Source: Akkermansia sp. RCC_12PD (lineage in GTDB: Bacteria > Verrucomicrobiota > Verrucomicrobiia > Verrucomicrobiales > Akkermansiaceae). Taken from it: DNA of 64,000 bases. The stretch is taken from NCBI RefSeq assembly GCF_036417355.1, contig NZ_CP143889.1:2790001-2854000 (forward strand), written 5' to 3'. The translations under genes and the position numbers were made by a program. Of this stretch, positions 35,894 through 45,066 are shown piece after piece. The notes below the pieces were generated by a model. That model did not search any database. It was not told the origin of the DNA and worked only from the letters and a program-made list of their open reading frames with translations. Position 1 is the first letter of the stretch, and every line of letters starts with the position of its first letter.

Positions 35894-37030
35894 TCATTCC
35901 CTCTTCAGGCGGATCAGGACGATTTCCGCGGGAACGCCGATGCGGACCGGAAAACCGTTCCATATCCCCGCTCCGTTGGAAACGTACAGCTTCATGGAGC
36001 CCACCTGGTACGGCCCGGAAACGAAGCCGTCATTGAAACGCGCCACCAGCCGGTCAATTCCGGTGATCATGCCGCCGTGCGTATGGCCGGAGAGCTGGAG
36101 GTCCACCCCGTGCCGCGCCGCCTCACGGGCAAGGCGCGGCTGGTGGGAGGCGAGAATCCGGACCTTCCCCGGCGGAGCTCCTTCCAGCGCCTTGTTGATG
36201 TCCGGCTCTTCCCTGCCCGTCATCCCGGCCACGGGGTCCGTCACTCCCGCCAGAATGACGTTTCCGCCGCCCGTCAGGACATGTTCGTTGGGAAGCATCC
36301 GGATACCGAGCGTCGGAAAAAATTCCATCCATTCCTCATAGCCGGAGTAATATTCGTGATTGCCCGGAACGCCGAACACGCCGTATCTGGCTTTCAGGTC
36401 CGCAAGAGGCCGCAGGTCCTCTCCGTGCACAGGAACCGTGCCGTCCACGAAGTCCCCGGCAATCACGATAAGGTCGGGATTCAGCGAGTTCGTGCGCTGC
36501 ACGATCCTGCGGATGCGGTCGGCGCGCGTGATGCCGTCCGCGTGCAGGTCCGCCAGCAGCGCAATCGTCATGCCGTCCACCTCTTCCGGCAGATGGCCGA
36601 CTGTAATCGTTTCTACCCGCACTCCCGGCACGCTGGTCCCGCCGATGACGCCCACGGTTGCGAGTACGGCGGAAAGAACCAGCAGGGCCAGGTTTACCCT
36701 GTTGACGATGATGCGGCGGCGCGCCGTCCTTTTCTTCCGGAGGAAGAACAGCATCAGGCGGTACAGTCCGACCACGATGTCGGCGGCCAACAGCAGGAAG
36801 AAGAACAGGAACAGGACGGAAAACAGCCACGCGGCGGCGAGCAGCAGCCACTCCGGCAGAACCGGGGAAAAAAACATGGGGCCGCCGAAAAGGTGCAGAA
36901 GGTGGAATTTGAACGCCGCCACGGCCAGCAACGCCGAAAGCGCCGCCTTCCATCCCCAATGCAGGCGCAGCGGCAGAATGGCCCGCCAGAAAATGTAGCC
37001 CGCAAGCAATGCTTCAAAAATCAAGATCAT
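35894..37030 (-). CDS. Membrane-anchored metallophosphoesterase, YkuE-like
   Basis: The 378-residue protein has about four N-terminal membrane helices (residues 1-135) and a calcineurin-like phosphoesterase domain with all five motifs: LLADLHADG (DxH), VIAGDFVDGT (GDxxD), GVPGNHEYYSG (GNHE), ILASHQPRL and LSGHTHGGM. The layout matches YkuE/YaeI-type phosphodiesterases, which may act on lipid-linked phosphates in the envelope. The usual D/N in the first motif is intact (Asp, His), so the enzyme should be active. It is separated from the MerR gene by convergent orientation and is single. Confidence 0.87.
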   Translation of the reverse strand: MILIFEALLAGYIFWRAILPLRLHWGWKAALSALLAVAAFKFHLLHLFGGPMFFSPVLPEWLLLAAAWLFSVLFLFFFLLLAADIVVGLYRLMLFFLRKKRTARRRIIVNRVNLALLVLSAVLATVGVIGGTSVPGVRVETITVGHLPEEVDGMTIALLADLHADGITRADRIRRIVQRTNSLNPDLIVIAGDFVDGTVPVHGEDLRPLADLKARYGVFGVPGNHEYYSGYEEWMEFFPTLGIRMLPNEHVLTGGGNVILAGVTDPVAGMTGREEPDINKALEGAPPGKVRILASHQPRLAREAARHGVDLQLSGHTHGGMITGIDRLVARFNDGFVSGPYQVGSMKLYVSNGAGIWNGFPVRIGVPAEIVLIRLKRE

Positions 37031-37215
37031 GCGTTTGTTCCATTCATGTTACTGCATTCCGCCGCACCTCGCAAGAACGGGAAGCGGCACAGGGACTCGT
37101 GAAGGTTTCTGCGCCTTCAGGTGCGGGAATTCCCGGAGAGCTTTTCATGCCTCCCACGTGGATGGGCCTTTTTGTCCGGACCGTTCCTCTTCCCTGCCGG
37201 AATGCCCTCATTCTT

Positions 37216-38061
37216 TTATTTCCCGTAATTGATCAGGAATTCCACCGTTGCGGGGTCTTCATGGGAAAAGAAGAGGCTTTCCCCGCCGTCCAGCCCGGCG
37301 ATGGCTTCCATATCCTGCGGGGAGAGTTCAAAGTCAAAGATGTTGAAATTCTCCACCATTCTCTCCCGGTGGGTGGATTTGGGAATGGCAATGATGCCTT
37401 GCTGGACCAGGAAGCGGAGGGCGACCTGGGCCGCCGTCCTGCCATACTGCGCGCCGACGGCTTTCAGCACTTCATTGCTGAAAAAGCCGTTGCGTCCTTC
37501 GGCAAAAGGCCCCCAGGATTCCAGGCGGGTGCCGTACTTCTTCATAACCTCCCGGGTGTTGGCCTGCTGATGGAAGACATGTGTCTCCATCTGATTGACG
37601 GCTGGCTTGACTTCGCAGAATTCCGCCAGGTCGATAAAGCGGGCCGGATAGAAGTTGCTCACGCCGAGGGCGCGGATTTTCCCGGCGCGATATGCCTCCT
37701 CCATGGCCCGGTAGGTTCCGTAATAGTCATTGAAGGGCTGGTGGATGAGCAGCAGATCCAGGTAATCCGTGCGAAGCTTGTTCAGGGATTCCTCAATGGA
37801 AGCCTTCGCCTTCTCATAACCGCCATTGGAAATCCATATCTTGGTGGTGATGAACAGTTCTCCGCGGGGTATGCCGCTCTTTTCCGCCGCGCGGCCTACC
37901 GCTTCCTCATTGCGGTAGGCCTGCGCCGTGTCAATGGAGCGGTAGCCGACCTCAATCGCGTCCAGCACGCAGCGTTCGCATTCGGCGGCGTCCGGTATCT
38001 GATAAACGCCAAAGCCCAGAACGGGCATGGCTACTCCGTTATTTAATGTAACTTCTTCCAT
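37216..38061 (-). CDS. Aldo/keto reductase
   Basis: The 281-residue protein has the AKR tetrad in place: Asp in SIDTAQAYRNEE with its Tyr, Lys in FITTKIWIS and His in LLLIHQP. LNNGVAMPVLGFGVYQIPD is the standard N-terminus, and the NADPH-binding end IPKSTHRERMVENFNIFDF is present. AKR5-type enzymes reduce carbonyls such as methylglyoxal or 2,5-diketo-gluconate. It closes a minus-strand series of redox genes (42009 to 37216). The ATG at 38061 replaces an upstream open-frame Met. An inverted repeat GTTGCA/TGCAAC lies about 60 bases upstream and may be an operator. Confidence 0.92.
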   Translation of the reverse strand: MEEVTLNNGVAMPVLGFGVYQIPDAAECERCVLDAIEVGYRSIDTAQAYRNEEAVGRAAEKSGIPRGELFITTKIWISNGGYEKAKASIEESLNKLRTDYLDLLLIHQPFNDYYGTYRAMEEAYRAGKIRALGVSNFYPARFIDLAEFCEVKPAVNQMETHVFHQQANTREVMKKYGTRLESWGPFAEGRNGFFSNEVLKAVGAQYGRTAAQVALRFLVQQGIIAIPKSTHRERMVENFNIFDFELSPQDMEAIAGLDGGESLFFSHEDPATVEFLINYGK

Positions 38062-38190
38062 AACTATTTTTTTTGCATTGTTTTGATAAATCAAAATAAA
38101 TCCTTGTGTTGCAATCTCTGCAACGCGGGTTCATGAGTGGCGTCGTCCATCATATGGGGAAATTCTCCACGATTCTTTTCCATATTCTTC

Positions 38191-38613
38191 TTATTTGTTC
38201 GTGTTCATTTTCAGAAATATCTCAGGCATGCCTGCCGGATCAACGGCATGCATATCCACTAAGTCGAGCCTCTTCACCATGTGTAGCGTTTCCGTCTTAT
38301 ACTTCTGGAAGTGGGCTGTCTGAATATGATGTCGGTAGGCTTCGGGCGAAGCATAGATTTCGAGGATGCGGATTTGTGTTGAATCCCGCTTCATCTGCAT
38401 CGGATAAATGCAAATAACTCCCGATTCCTCTTTGACCGATGCAGCCCCTACCGTAGAGGCGTATTCCAGATATTCCTTCAAATACTGGGGATGTACTTCG
38501 ATTTCAGAAATTCGAATTAACATGCCGTCTGCCGAGACTGCCGGCTTCGTTTGGGCTGATAATTGGAATGATGTAATCAACATCAATAAAGGGATAAAAA
38601 GATATCTTTTCAT
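38191..38613 (-). CDS. Exported antibiotic-biosynthesis-monooxygenase-like protein
   Basis: The 140-residue protein has a signal peptide (YLFIPLLMLITSFQLSAQ) and one ABM/YgiN-like ferredoxin-fold domain: RISEIEVHPQYLKEYLEYAS, SVKEESGVICIYPMQMK, IRILEIYASPEAYRHHIQTA, HFQKYKTETLHMVKRLDLVD. Relatives such as YgiN oxidise quinols; the exported form is common in Bacteroidetes and linked to redox-stress operons. It lies between the DUF362 gene and the aldo/keto reductase gene on the same strand. Its base composition is AT-richer than that of its neighbours, which suggests recent acquisition. Confidence 0.8.
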   Translation of the reverse strand: MKRYLFIPLLMLITSFQLSAQTKPAVSADGMLIRISEIEVHPQYLKEYLEYASTVGAASVKEESGVICIYPMQMKRDSTQIRILEIYASPEAYRHHIQTAHFQKYKTETLHMVKRLDLVDMHAVDPAGMPEIFLKMNTNK

Positions 38614-38889
38614 ATTTTTGTAAAACGATGACTTGTCAATTTTACCTTCTATGGCAGCTTTTGCACGAGTCTTGGCAAAGCTGGTTTCAGAATATCAGAT
38701 AATGTGCATTCCCATGCAGAATTCGCTCCGCACATCCGCGATATTCAGCCCCATGCCTGCGGCTACCGTGCCCATCTTCTTGAATGCCTTCGTCGTGTTA
38801 TGTTATTTTCAATGTTCATTCCCTATGATTAACCTCCTGTCGACTATTTTAATGATAAGGATATCCGTCTTTAAAAGGAACATCTCCCG

Positions 38890-39906
38890 TTAAACGGTCT
38901 GCTGTGGTTCCAGCTCCTTCAGCTCGTACTTCCTGGTGCCCAGGCCTATCCTCTCGGCATGGTCCACCGTATGCTGGCCGTTGCGGCTTTTAATGCGCTC
39001 AATCAGGGGTTTGCTGTTGTTGCCTTCCGACGGCTGGACGGCATGCACCAGATCCAGGCACGCCTGGTCCAGGGCAACCGGATCAAGCGACGCCAGAATG
39101 CCAATGTCCTTCATTTCCGGGTCATGGGGGTGGGCGTCGCAGTCACAGTCGATGGACAGATTGTTCATGACATTGATGTAAAGTATCCTGTCCCCGAAGT
39201 AGTCCGCGACCGCCTGGGCGGACGCGGCCATGGATTCCAGAAAGGCGTCCTGTTCACCCAGATTGTCCCATACTTTGGAGACATCCTGCGTTTTCCCGGC
39301 CGAATGGATGTACGCCTTGCCGGCGGCGGAAGCCACGCCAATGGACTGGTTTTTCAGAACGCCGCCGAAGCCGCCCATCGCATGCCCCTTGAAATGGGCC
39401 AGGTTGATCATGAAATCATAGTTTTTCAGATGATCCCCTACAATGTCGTACTGGAGGTGCTTCCTGTCTTTTACCGGAATATGGAATTCTCCTTCGGCAT
39501 CCATGATGTCCACCCTGGCAATGTCAAGGAATCCGTGGTCTTTGGCGGCCTGCATGTGGGCCTCCGTGCTGGAGCGTTTGCCGCCGTAGGCCGTGTTGCA
39601 CTCCACGATGGTGCCGTTTACCTTGCGCACCAGGTCCCCGATGAGGGAGGGCTGGAGAAAGTTGTGCCCTCCGGGTTCTCCCGTGCTGATTTTGACGGCT
39701 ACCTTTCCGGAAGCCGGACGTCCCAGGGCCTCGTAAATCTTCACGAGGCTTTCCGGGGTGATCTTTTTGGTCATCAGGACTTTTGACGCCTTGCCCGGCG
39801 TGGAGCTTCCGTGGGCGTATTCCGGCAGAATGCCGGCCGCCGCCAGGGAGGCCAGCGCCGCGCCGGAGGATTTGAGCCATGACCTTCTCGTTACCGTATC
39901 TTTCAT
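38890..39906 (-). CDS. Tat-exported DUF362 protein
   Basis: The 338-residue protein has a twin-arginine signal (TVTRRSWLKSSGAALASLAA) and a DUF362 domain: KVAVKISTGEPGGHNFLQPS, GTIVECNTAYGGKRSS, INLAHFKGHAMGGFGGVLKN, and a C-terminal segment DIGILASLDPVALDQACLDL. Cysteines DCDCDAH may bind metal. The domain's activity is not known; it occurs in redox and ferredoxin-like contexts. It lies 43 bases downstream of the MalY-like gene on the same strand and is likely part of that operon, under the palindrome at 42137. Confidence 0.83.
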   Translation of the reverse strand: MKDTVTRRSWLKSSGAALASLAAAGILPEYAHGSSTPGKASKVLMTKKITPESLVKIYEALGRPASGKVAVKISTGEPGGHNFLQPSLIGDLVRKVNGTIVECNTAYGGKRSSTEAHMQAAKDHGFLDIARVDIMDAEGEFHIPVKDRKHLQYDIVGDHLKNYDFMINLAHFKGHAMGGFGGVLKNQSIGVASAAGKAYIHSAGKTQDVSKVWDNLGEQDAFLESMAASAQAVADYFGDRILYINVMNNLSIDCDCDAHPHDPEMKDIGILASLDPVALDQACLDLVHAVQPSEGNNSKPLIERIKSRNGQHTVDHAERIGLGTRKYELKELEPQQTV

Positions 39907-39949
39907 GATGAATTTCTAATGGTTGTTGATGATTTTTCCCTTCCTGTCT

Positions 39950-41140
39950 TTAGGAGCGCATGGCGCCGCCTCCGCGTTCAGCATCTCCGAAGATTTTGAA
40001 AATTCCTTCCAGTCCCCGGAGCAGCAATTCCCTGGGGCAGGCAATGTTGAGGCGGATGAAGCATCCCTCCGTTTCTCCGTACATTTCCCCTCCGTTGACC
40101 ATGACACGGCCTTCTTCCATCAGCCTTCCGACAACTTCTTCGGAAGGGATGCCCAGCACGGAACAATCTATCCAGACCAGGTACGTCCCTTCCAGCGGCA
40201 GGACATGGAACTGCGGCAGGCGCTCCCGGAAAAACTCCCGGACCGCCTCGTAATTTCCGTACAGGTAACGCTTCAATTCATCCAGCCACTCCTCCCCCTC
40301 CCCGTATGCCGCGACCAGGGCATCCACGGCGAAGGAGTTGACGTCGCACACTTCATTGACGTTGATGGCCCTGTCTATCTTTTTCCGCACTTCTTCATCC
40401 GCCGCGACGATGTTGGCTATCTGAATCCCGGCCAGGTTGAACGCCTTGCTGGGAGAAATGCAGGTGACGGAATGGAGAAGGGCCTCCTCCGAAAGGGAGG
40501 CGAAAGGCGTGTAGCGGTGGCCCGGATAAACCAGCTCGCAGTGGATTTCATCCGCCACGACAAAAACACCGTTTCTCAGGCAAATGTCCGCGATCTTCTC
40601 CAGTTCCTCCCGCGACCATACGCGCCCCGCCGGATTGTGGGGATTGCACAGGAGCATGAGCTTCACGGAAGGATCGGCCGCCTTGCGCTCCAGGTCTTCA
40701 AAGTCAACCGTGTAAACTCCGTCCGCGTACCGCAGATGATTGTATTCCGCCGCGCATCCGTCATTGCGGATGGAGGAGAAGAAGCAATTGTACACCGGCG
40801 TCTGGACGAGCACCTTGTCCCCCAGATCCGCCAGAGCCTTGATGATGGCGGAAAGGGCGGGAACCACCCCGGTCGTGTAGATAATCCAGTCCGGATTGAT
40901 CTTCCAGCCGTGGCGGCGTTCAAACCAGTTCGTGACCGCCTCGTAATAGGCGGAGGGAACCCGTGTGTAGCCGAAAATTCCGTGGGCGGCCCTTCTCTGC
41001 AGCGCCTCCGTGACGGGGGGAGCCGTGCGGAAGTCCATATCCGCCACCCACATGGGCAGGATATCCGCCTGAGGAACGGAATCCCACTTGTAGGAATTTG
41101 TGCCCCGGCGCGGTATGACGGTATCAAAATCGTACTTCAT
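39950..41140 (-). CDS. MalY/PatB-type PLP aminotransferase (C-S lyase)
   Basis: The 396-residue fold-type I PLP enzyme has the MalY/PatB N-terminus WDSVPQADILPMWVADMDFR, the cofactor-site motif LLCNPHNPAGRVWS, VVADEIHCELVY and the Schiff-base lysine in ISPSKAFNLAGIQIAN (about residue 228). Family members cleave cystathionine or cysteine to H2S, pyruvate and ammonia. Its start overlaps the stop of the DUF3737 gene (ATGA at 41137-41140), so the two are coupled. Confidence 0.9.
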   Translation of the reverse strand: MKYDFDTVIPRRGTNSYKWDSVPQADILPMWVADMDFRTAPPVTEALQRRAAHGIFGYTRVPSAYYEAVTNWFERRHGWKINPDWIIYTTGVVPALSAIIKALADLGDKVLVQTPVYNCFFSSIRNDGCAAEYNHLRYADGVYTVDFEDLERKAADPSVKLMLLCNPHNPAGRVWSREELEKIADICLRNGVFVVADEIHCELVYPGHRYTPFASLSEEALLHSVTCISPSKAFNLAGIQIANIVAADEEVRKKIDRAINVNEVCDVNSFAVDALVAAYGEGEEWLDELKRYLYGNYEAVREFFRERLPQFHVLPLEGTYLVWIDCSVLGIPSEEVVGRLMEEGRVMVNGGEMYGETEGCFIRLNIACPRELLLRGLEGIFKIFGDAERGGGAMRS

Positions 41141-42009
41141 GCGGCCTCCCCCGGCTGGACGTTTCTCGTTTCAATGGAGCAGTTCCCCGGAGCCTTGCAG
41201 TGGGCGTCCAGGAGTATTTCCCCGTATCCGTCCGCCACAATGCGGCCGCTGCGCGGGTTCCTGACGCTGGTGACCACGCCCCTGATGCCGGCCTGGACGG
41301 AGGAATATTCAAAGCACAAGTCCGCGTCCTCCGCAAACGTGCAGTTCTCCAGAACCAGGTTTTCCGCATAACAGAGGGGCTGGGTCCCGGAAATCCGGCA
41401 GTTGACCAGCCGCAGGTTTTTGGAGTGCCAGCCCAGGTACTCCCCGTCCAGCACGGAATCATACATGATAACGTTTTCCGTATTCCAGAAGGCGTCCTTG
41501 GAATGAATCTCCGCATGGCGGATGACCACGTTCCTGCAATACTGGAAGGAGTAATTCCCATTCAGCCGGAAGCCGTCTATGCGGATGTCCGCCCCGTGCA
41601 TGAAGAAGTAGTCCCCCCTGTCCACCTCCACGTGCCGCAGATCCGCGTTCCGGCAATGCCAGCAGCATTCCTGCGCATCCGTCAGGACCACGTTTCCCAA
41701 TACCATTCCTTCCATGTCGCGGAACATCTTGGGGGCTTCCACACGGGTATCCTTCATGTGCAGGTTGCGGGAATACCAGATGGCGGCGCGGGCCCCTTCC
41801 CTGAACAGGCAGTGTTCAATCAGGAAACCGTCGTTATGCCAGAAAGGGTACTTTCCGTTGAACTCGCACTGCACGGCTTCCACGCCGGAACATTCTTTCA
41901 GGGCGGACTCTCCGGGAAGAATCGTGACGTTTTCAAGCCTCAAATGGCGGGAGGAGAAGAGGGGGCGCTCCCCCTCGTAGGAAGTGTTTCTAATCGTTCT
42001 TTTACTCAT
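41137..42009 (-). CDS. DUF3737 family protein
   Basis: The 290-residue protein is a regular right-handed beta-helix-type repeat (VTILPGESALKECSG, NLHMKDTRVEAPKMFRD, ADLRHVEVDRGDYFFMHGAD, NVIMYDSVLDGEYLGWHSKN), which fits DUF3737. The family is found beside MerR regulators, cupins and flavodoxins in many gut bacteria, but has no assigned function. It is the first gene of the operon that continues to the MalY-like and DUF362 genes, and carries the palindrome at 42137-42151 upstream. Confidence 0.8.
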   Translation of the reverse strand: MSKRTIRNTSYEGERPLFSSRHLRLENVTILPGESALKECSGVEAVQCEFNGKYPFWHNDGFLIEHCLFREGARAAIWYSRNLHMKDTRVEAPKMFRDMEGMVLGNVVLTDAQECCWHCRNADLRHVEVDRGDYFFMHGADIRIDGFRLNGNYSFQYCRNVVIRHAEIHSKDAFWNTENVIMYDSVLDGEYLGWHSKNLRLVNCRISGTQPLCYAENLVLENCTFAEDADLCFEYSSVQAGIRGVVTSVRNPRSGRIVADGYGEILLDAHCKAPGNCSIETRNVQPGEAA

Positions 42010-42136
42010 GGCGATAAGGTTTTATGAAATGTTTTCCTCGGCGGGATGAAATCCCGTTCCTTCCCTTTTCCGTGGAAAGGAAAAATGTCTCAAGACATCT
42101 TTTGCGTCTTCTGTTTCCTTTATTCCACGTTAATGG

Positions 42137-42151
42137 TTACAGTAACTATCA
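42137..42151 (-). promoter_or_regulatory. Third operator-like site, upstream of the DUF3737 operon
   Basis: On the minus strand TGATAGTTACTGTAA followed by CC matches 12 of 15 positions of the palindrome at 29187-29201. The right half ACTGTAACC is identical. TTGCAT ends just before it, where the -35 element lies in the flavodoxin-operon promoter. Confidence 0.5.
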
Positions 42152-42468
42152 TGCAAAATATTTTTTCATTCTTCTTAAGAAAAGTCATAAAAAAATTATA
42201 TTCAGTTTATTATACTGTCATGAAATAAATGGAGAACAAGGAGAACCATCAAAATCACCCTTCATTTTTCCGCTTCATGAATTCTTCCGGCCCGGGAAAA
42301 GCATGACACGCGGACAAAAGTGCACCGGAACCTCCGGCACGGCAGGCATACGGAGGTGCCGTAAAATTCGCGCTAACTTCCACCTCAAGGTTTTCATGTC
42401 AATGACATGCCGGATTTCGGCCCCGTTCCGGTAAGCTTCATCCACGGCCCTGGCTTCCGCCCGAATGT

Positions 42469-42960
42469 TCAGGTAGATATTATTTCTTCACGGAATAAAT
42501 CCAGCATCTCTGCGTTTCTTTCATGTCGTCCCGCGGGAAAACCGTTATGGTCAATGAACGCCTTCATCTGGACGCACAGCAAAATACACGGGGTGGCCAA
42601 AACGGCGATGCCCGCGTCAAGTGCCTTGTCCATCAATTCCGCCATTGTCGTCCTTCTGGCGGCAGAGATGAGTATCATTGCAGGGAGGCAGTAATGGATG
42701 GTTTTGTCCGCAAGCGCACCTTCTACCAGGCGGCCGACGCTGCGGGTTCGCCGCCCAGAAGATCGGAATTGCCGCTCTTGCGGAAGTCTGAAAGAGGTAA
42801 TGAAAATATTCTTATCCGGCTTTTTGGGGAATTGCTTTCATTTAAAGGAATCGCGGTAGTCGGACATCTTCTCCTTCATGCCTTGGAAAGCATGGCAATC
42901 TTCCTCTCCATTTCCGCATACCTCTCACCCACCATTCCTGCCAACAGCTAATCCCCTGAT
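42469..42960 (-). pseudogene. Probable remnant of a coding region
   Basis: On the minus strand protein-like pieces occur in different frames: MVGERYAEMERKIAML (about 42935), EKMSDYRDSFK and then EGALADKTIHYCLP running into MILISAARRTTMAELMDKAL and FPAGRHERNAEMLDLFREEI (stop at 42469). The fragments read like a small regulator or enzyme broken by frameshifts and stops. I cannot name the family. Its position upstream of the DUF3737 operon suggests a lost regulator. Confidence 0.35.
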
Positions 42961-42972
42961 TTACAAAGAAAA

Positions 42973-43003
42973 AAGAGCCTGCACCGTTGAAGTGCAGGCT
43001 CTT
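42973..43003. terminator. Bidirectional terminator next to tRNA-Ser
   Basis: AAGAGCCTGCAC (42973-42984) pairs perfectly with GTGCAGGCTCTT (42992-43003), flanked by A and T runs. On the minus strand it ends the tRNA-Ser transcript. Confidence 0.85.
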
Positions 43004-43022
43004 AAAAAATGAAAGGTTTTGG

Positions 43023-43112
43023 CGGAGCGGGAGGGATTCGAACCCTCGGTACCGGTTTTGCCAGTACGTTCCTTTAGCAAAGGAGTGCTTTCAGCCTCTC
43101 AGCCACCGCTCC
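43023..43112 (-). tRNA. tRNA-Ser (GCU)
   Basis: The minus-strand sequence folds into a class II tRNA of 90 bases with acceptor GGAGCGG/CCGCTCC, D-arm TGGCTGAGAGGCTGAAAGC, anticodon loop TTGCTAA (anticodon GCU), a long variable arm, and TpsiC arm GGGTTCGAATCCC. CCA is not encoded. Confidence 0.95.
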
Positions 43113-43185
43113 GTCTGGGTAATGTGTGGGGGAGAAGGTACACACTACTCCAAATGATGTCAATACATAAATATACGGGCAGGAA

Positions 43186-44901
43186 TTAATCAAGATAAGT
43201 ATATTGATACTCCAGTTCCTTTTTCTCATCCGGCTTCAGCGTGAGTTTCCACTGGAATTTTCCGTTAGGATTCAGGGAACGGTTCCAGTTGGGAAGGCTG
43301 GACATTTCTCCTTCTCTCAAAACAGTTTCCGGAGTCCCGATAATGTCCTTGTTTACCTGGAATTCCATGTTCCTGCCGGAAACATTCTTCATGGTCAGAG
43401 TTCCCTTTATGGTGTATTTCCGGTAGCTGGAGCCTCTCACCTGCACTGGCTCGGAAGAAAGCGTTTCTTCCGAAACATGAACCATGGTTTCCATGGATTT
43501 ATTCAGCCTGACCAGGACACGTTCTCCCGGATTGGTGAAGGTGAGCGTGCTCTGCCCGGCAAGCCTGCCCTGGGAAACGAATTCCACCATTCCCGTGGAC
43601 CAGGGCAGATTCAGGGCATTCGTCAACTGGATGCAGTGCCAGACGTCCAGCGGGGAAGCCGCCGCCCCGCGGTCTCGGTTCTGGTCCCATTCCGACAGGT
43701 CCTTCTGGTTGGGAATGTCCCACGTATAAATGTGGCGGTAGGGAACATCGCCGCCAAACAGGTTCCTGGTCACCGTCTCCCGGTAGTTGCAGGAAAAATC
43801 CGGGATGGAGTAGAAGAACAAATCCTCCGCCTGTTTGACGGTTCCCGGATCAATGGCCGTGGCCTTCTCCATGGTGAATATGGGCTGCGGAGTACGGGCC
43901 TGGCTCATGTAGTTGCCCATGAGGGACCGGGCGTATTCCGTTCCAGGTTTTTCGGACCCCAGGGCGGCAAACAAGGCGCTCATGTTCTGCTTCATGGAGA
44001 TGGGAGAAGGCAGCCCGGGCATTGCCAGGCGAGGGAAGCCGGAAATAAGCTCCATATCCACCTTCTCCAAATCCATCAGTTCATTCATGATCGTCGCCTT
44101 ACACTGCAATTGTGCATGTCCTTCCGCACCCAGCTCTACCCGGTAGGTGGGCAGCCAGCTGATCCCGGAAGACAGGCTGCTCACGGTTACCGTTTTTCCC
44201 GGAGCCGGTTTTTCAAGGTTCATCACCAACCGCGTTCTGTCCGTCGTCCAAGAGGGAAAGGAAATATCCTTTTCCAGAAACTCGACCTGTTGAACCGCGG
44301 CTTCCTGAAGCATCACATGTCCAGTCTCCGTCTGCATCAGGAGGCTTCCCGCCATCGCAAAGGAAGACCTGTTCATGTCCCGGCCGTCTTCCACAGGAGA
44401 AGAAAGGGAGCCCATCAAATTGGGACGATTGGATTCCCGGACCTTGTTGTTCACTGGCTTCACCATTCTTCCTACAATCATTCCTCCTTCTGTGGTTGTG
44501 ATCTTGATCAGCTTTCCGGCATTGGCGGCAAGCAATTCATTCCTGCCGTATTCCGGCTTGGGGATGATTTCCTTCACCTTGCTGCTGATCAATTCCCGGA
44601 CGGAAACGCCCTGCTCTGTGGAAAGCCAGAATGAGCCGTAGGAAGGAGTGGGAAGCCCGGCCAACTCCATGGAGGAGCCTTCCGCCGTCTTCCCTTCCAG
44701 CGTCACCGTGCCGTACCCGTTTTTGAACAGGGCCAGCTTTTTAGGAACCATCTTTACACTTGGCAGGGAAGGTTCTCCAGAGGTAGCGTCAAGCATGGAA
44801 GCCCATCCGCAAGTTCCAAACAGGAAGAATGGAAGCAGTCCGGCCCCGGCGGCCAGAACCAGACGCCCCGCATCAGTCATGGTATCATTGTCTGTTTTCA
44901 T
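43186..44901 (-). CDS. Large exported DUF4139-like protein
   Basis: The predicted 571-residue product has a hydrophobic N-terminal segment (LVLAAGAGLLPFFLFGTCGW). It continues with a beta-rich domain that begins KLALFKNGYGTVTLEGKTAE and ends YTIKGTLTMKNVSGRNMEFQ and KPDEKKELEYQYTYLD. This layout, in which a lead strand carries a G-x-A/G-x-V motif and the last domain resembles mucoidy-inhibitor-type DUF4139, suggests a periplasmic or surface protein of that group. The similarity is weak and the function unknown. MTDAGRLV at residue 8 is an alternative start. It is single, between tRNA-Ser and recQ. Confidence 0.6.
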   Translation of the reverse strand: MKTDNDTMTDAGRLVLAAGAGLLPFFLFGTCGWASMLDATSGEPSLPSVKMVPKKLALFKNGYGTVTLEGKTAEGSSMELAGLPTPSYGSFWLSTEQGVSVRELISSKVKEIIPKPEYGRNELLAANAGKLIKITTTEGGMIVGRMVKPVNNKVRESNRPNLMGSLSSPVEDGRDMNRSSFAMAGSLLMQTETGHVMLQEAAVQQVEFLEKDISFPSWTTDRTRLVMNLEKPAPGKTVTVSSLSSGISWLPTYRVELGAEGHAQLQCKATIMNELMDLEKVDMELISGFPRLAMPGLPSPISMKQNMSALFAALGSEKPGTEYARSLMGNYMSQARTPQPIFTMEKATAIDPGTVKQAEDLFFYSIPDFSCNYRETVTRNLFGGDVPYRHIYTWDIPNQKDLSEWDQNRDRGAAASPLDVWHCIQLTNALNLPWSTGMVEFVSQGRLAGQSTLTFTNPGERVLVRLNKSMETMVHVSEETLSSEPVQVRGSSYRKYTIKGTLTMKNVSGRNMEFQVNKDIIGTPETVLREGEMSSLPNWNRSLNPNGKFQWKLTLKPDEKKELEYQYTYLD

Positions 44902-45066
44902 GAATACAGACTAAACAGCCCGTTTTCAGAAAATCAACCTTCAACCACCCTCCGCAGGCAAATGTAACTCCGTTGTAACATTCAGTTGCTATACAATGGA
45001 TGAAAATGGAAGTATTTCCTTTTCTGAGAGATCGGGAGGAGAGCGCAAGACGGAAAGACCGGCCTC

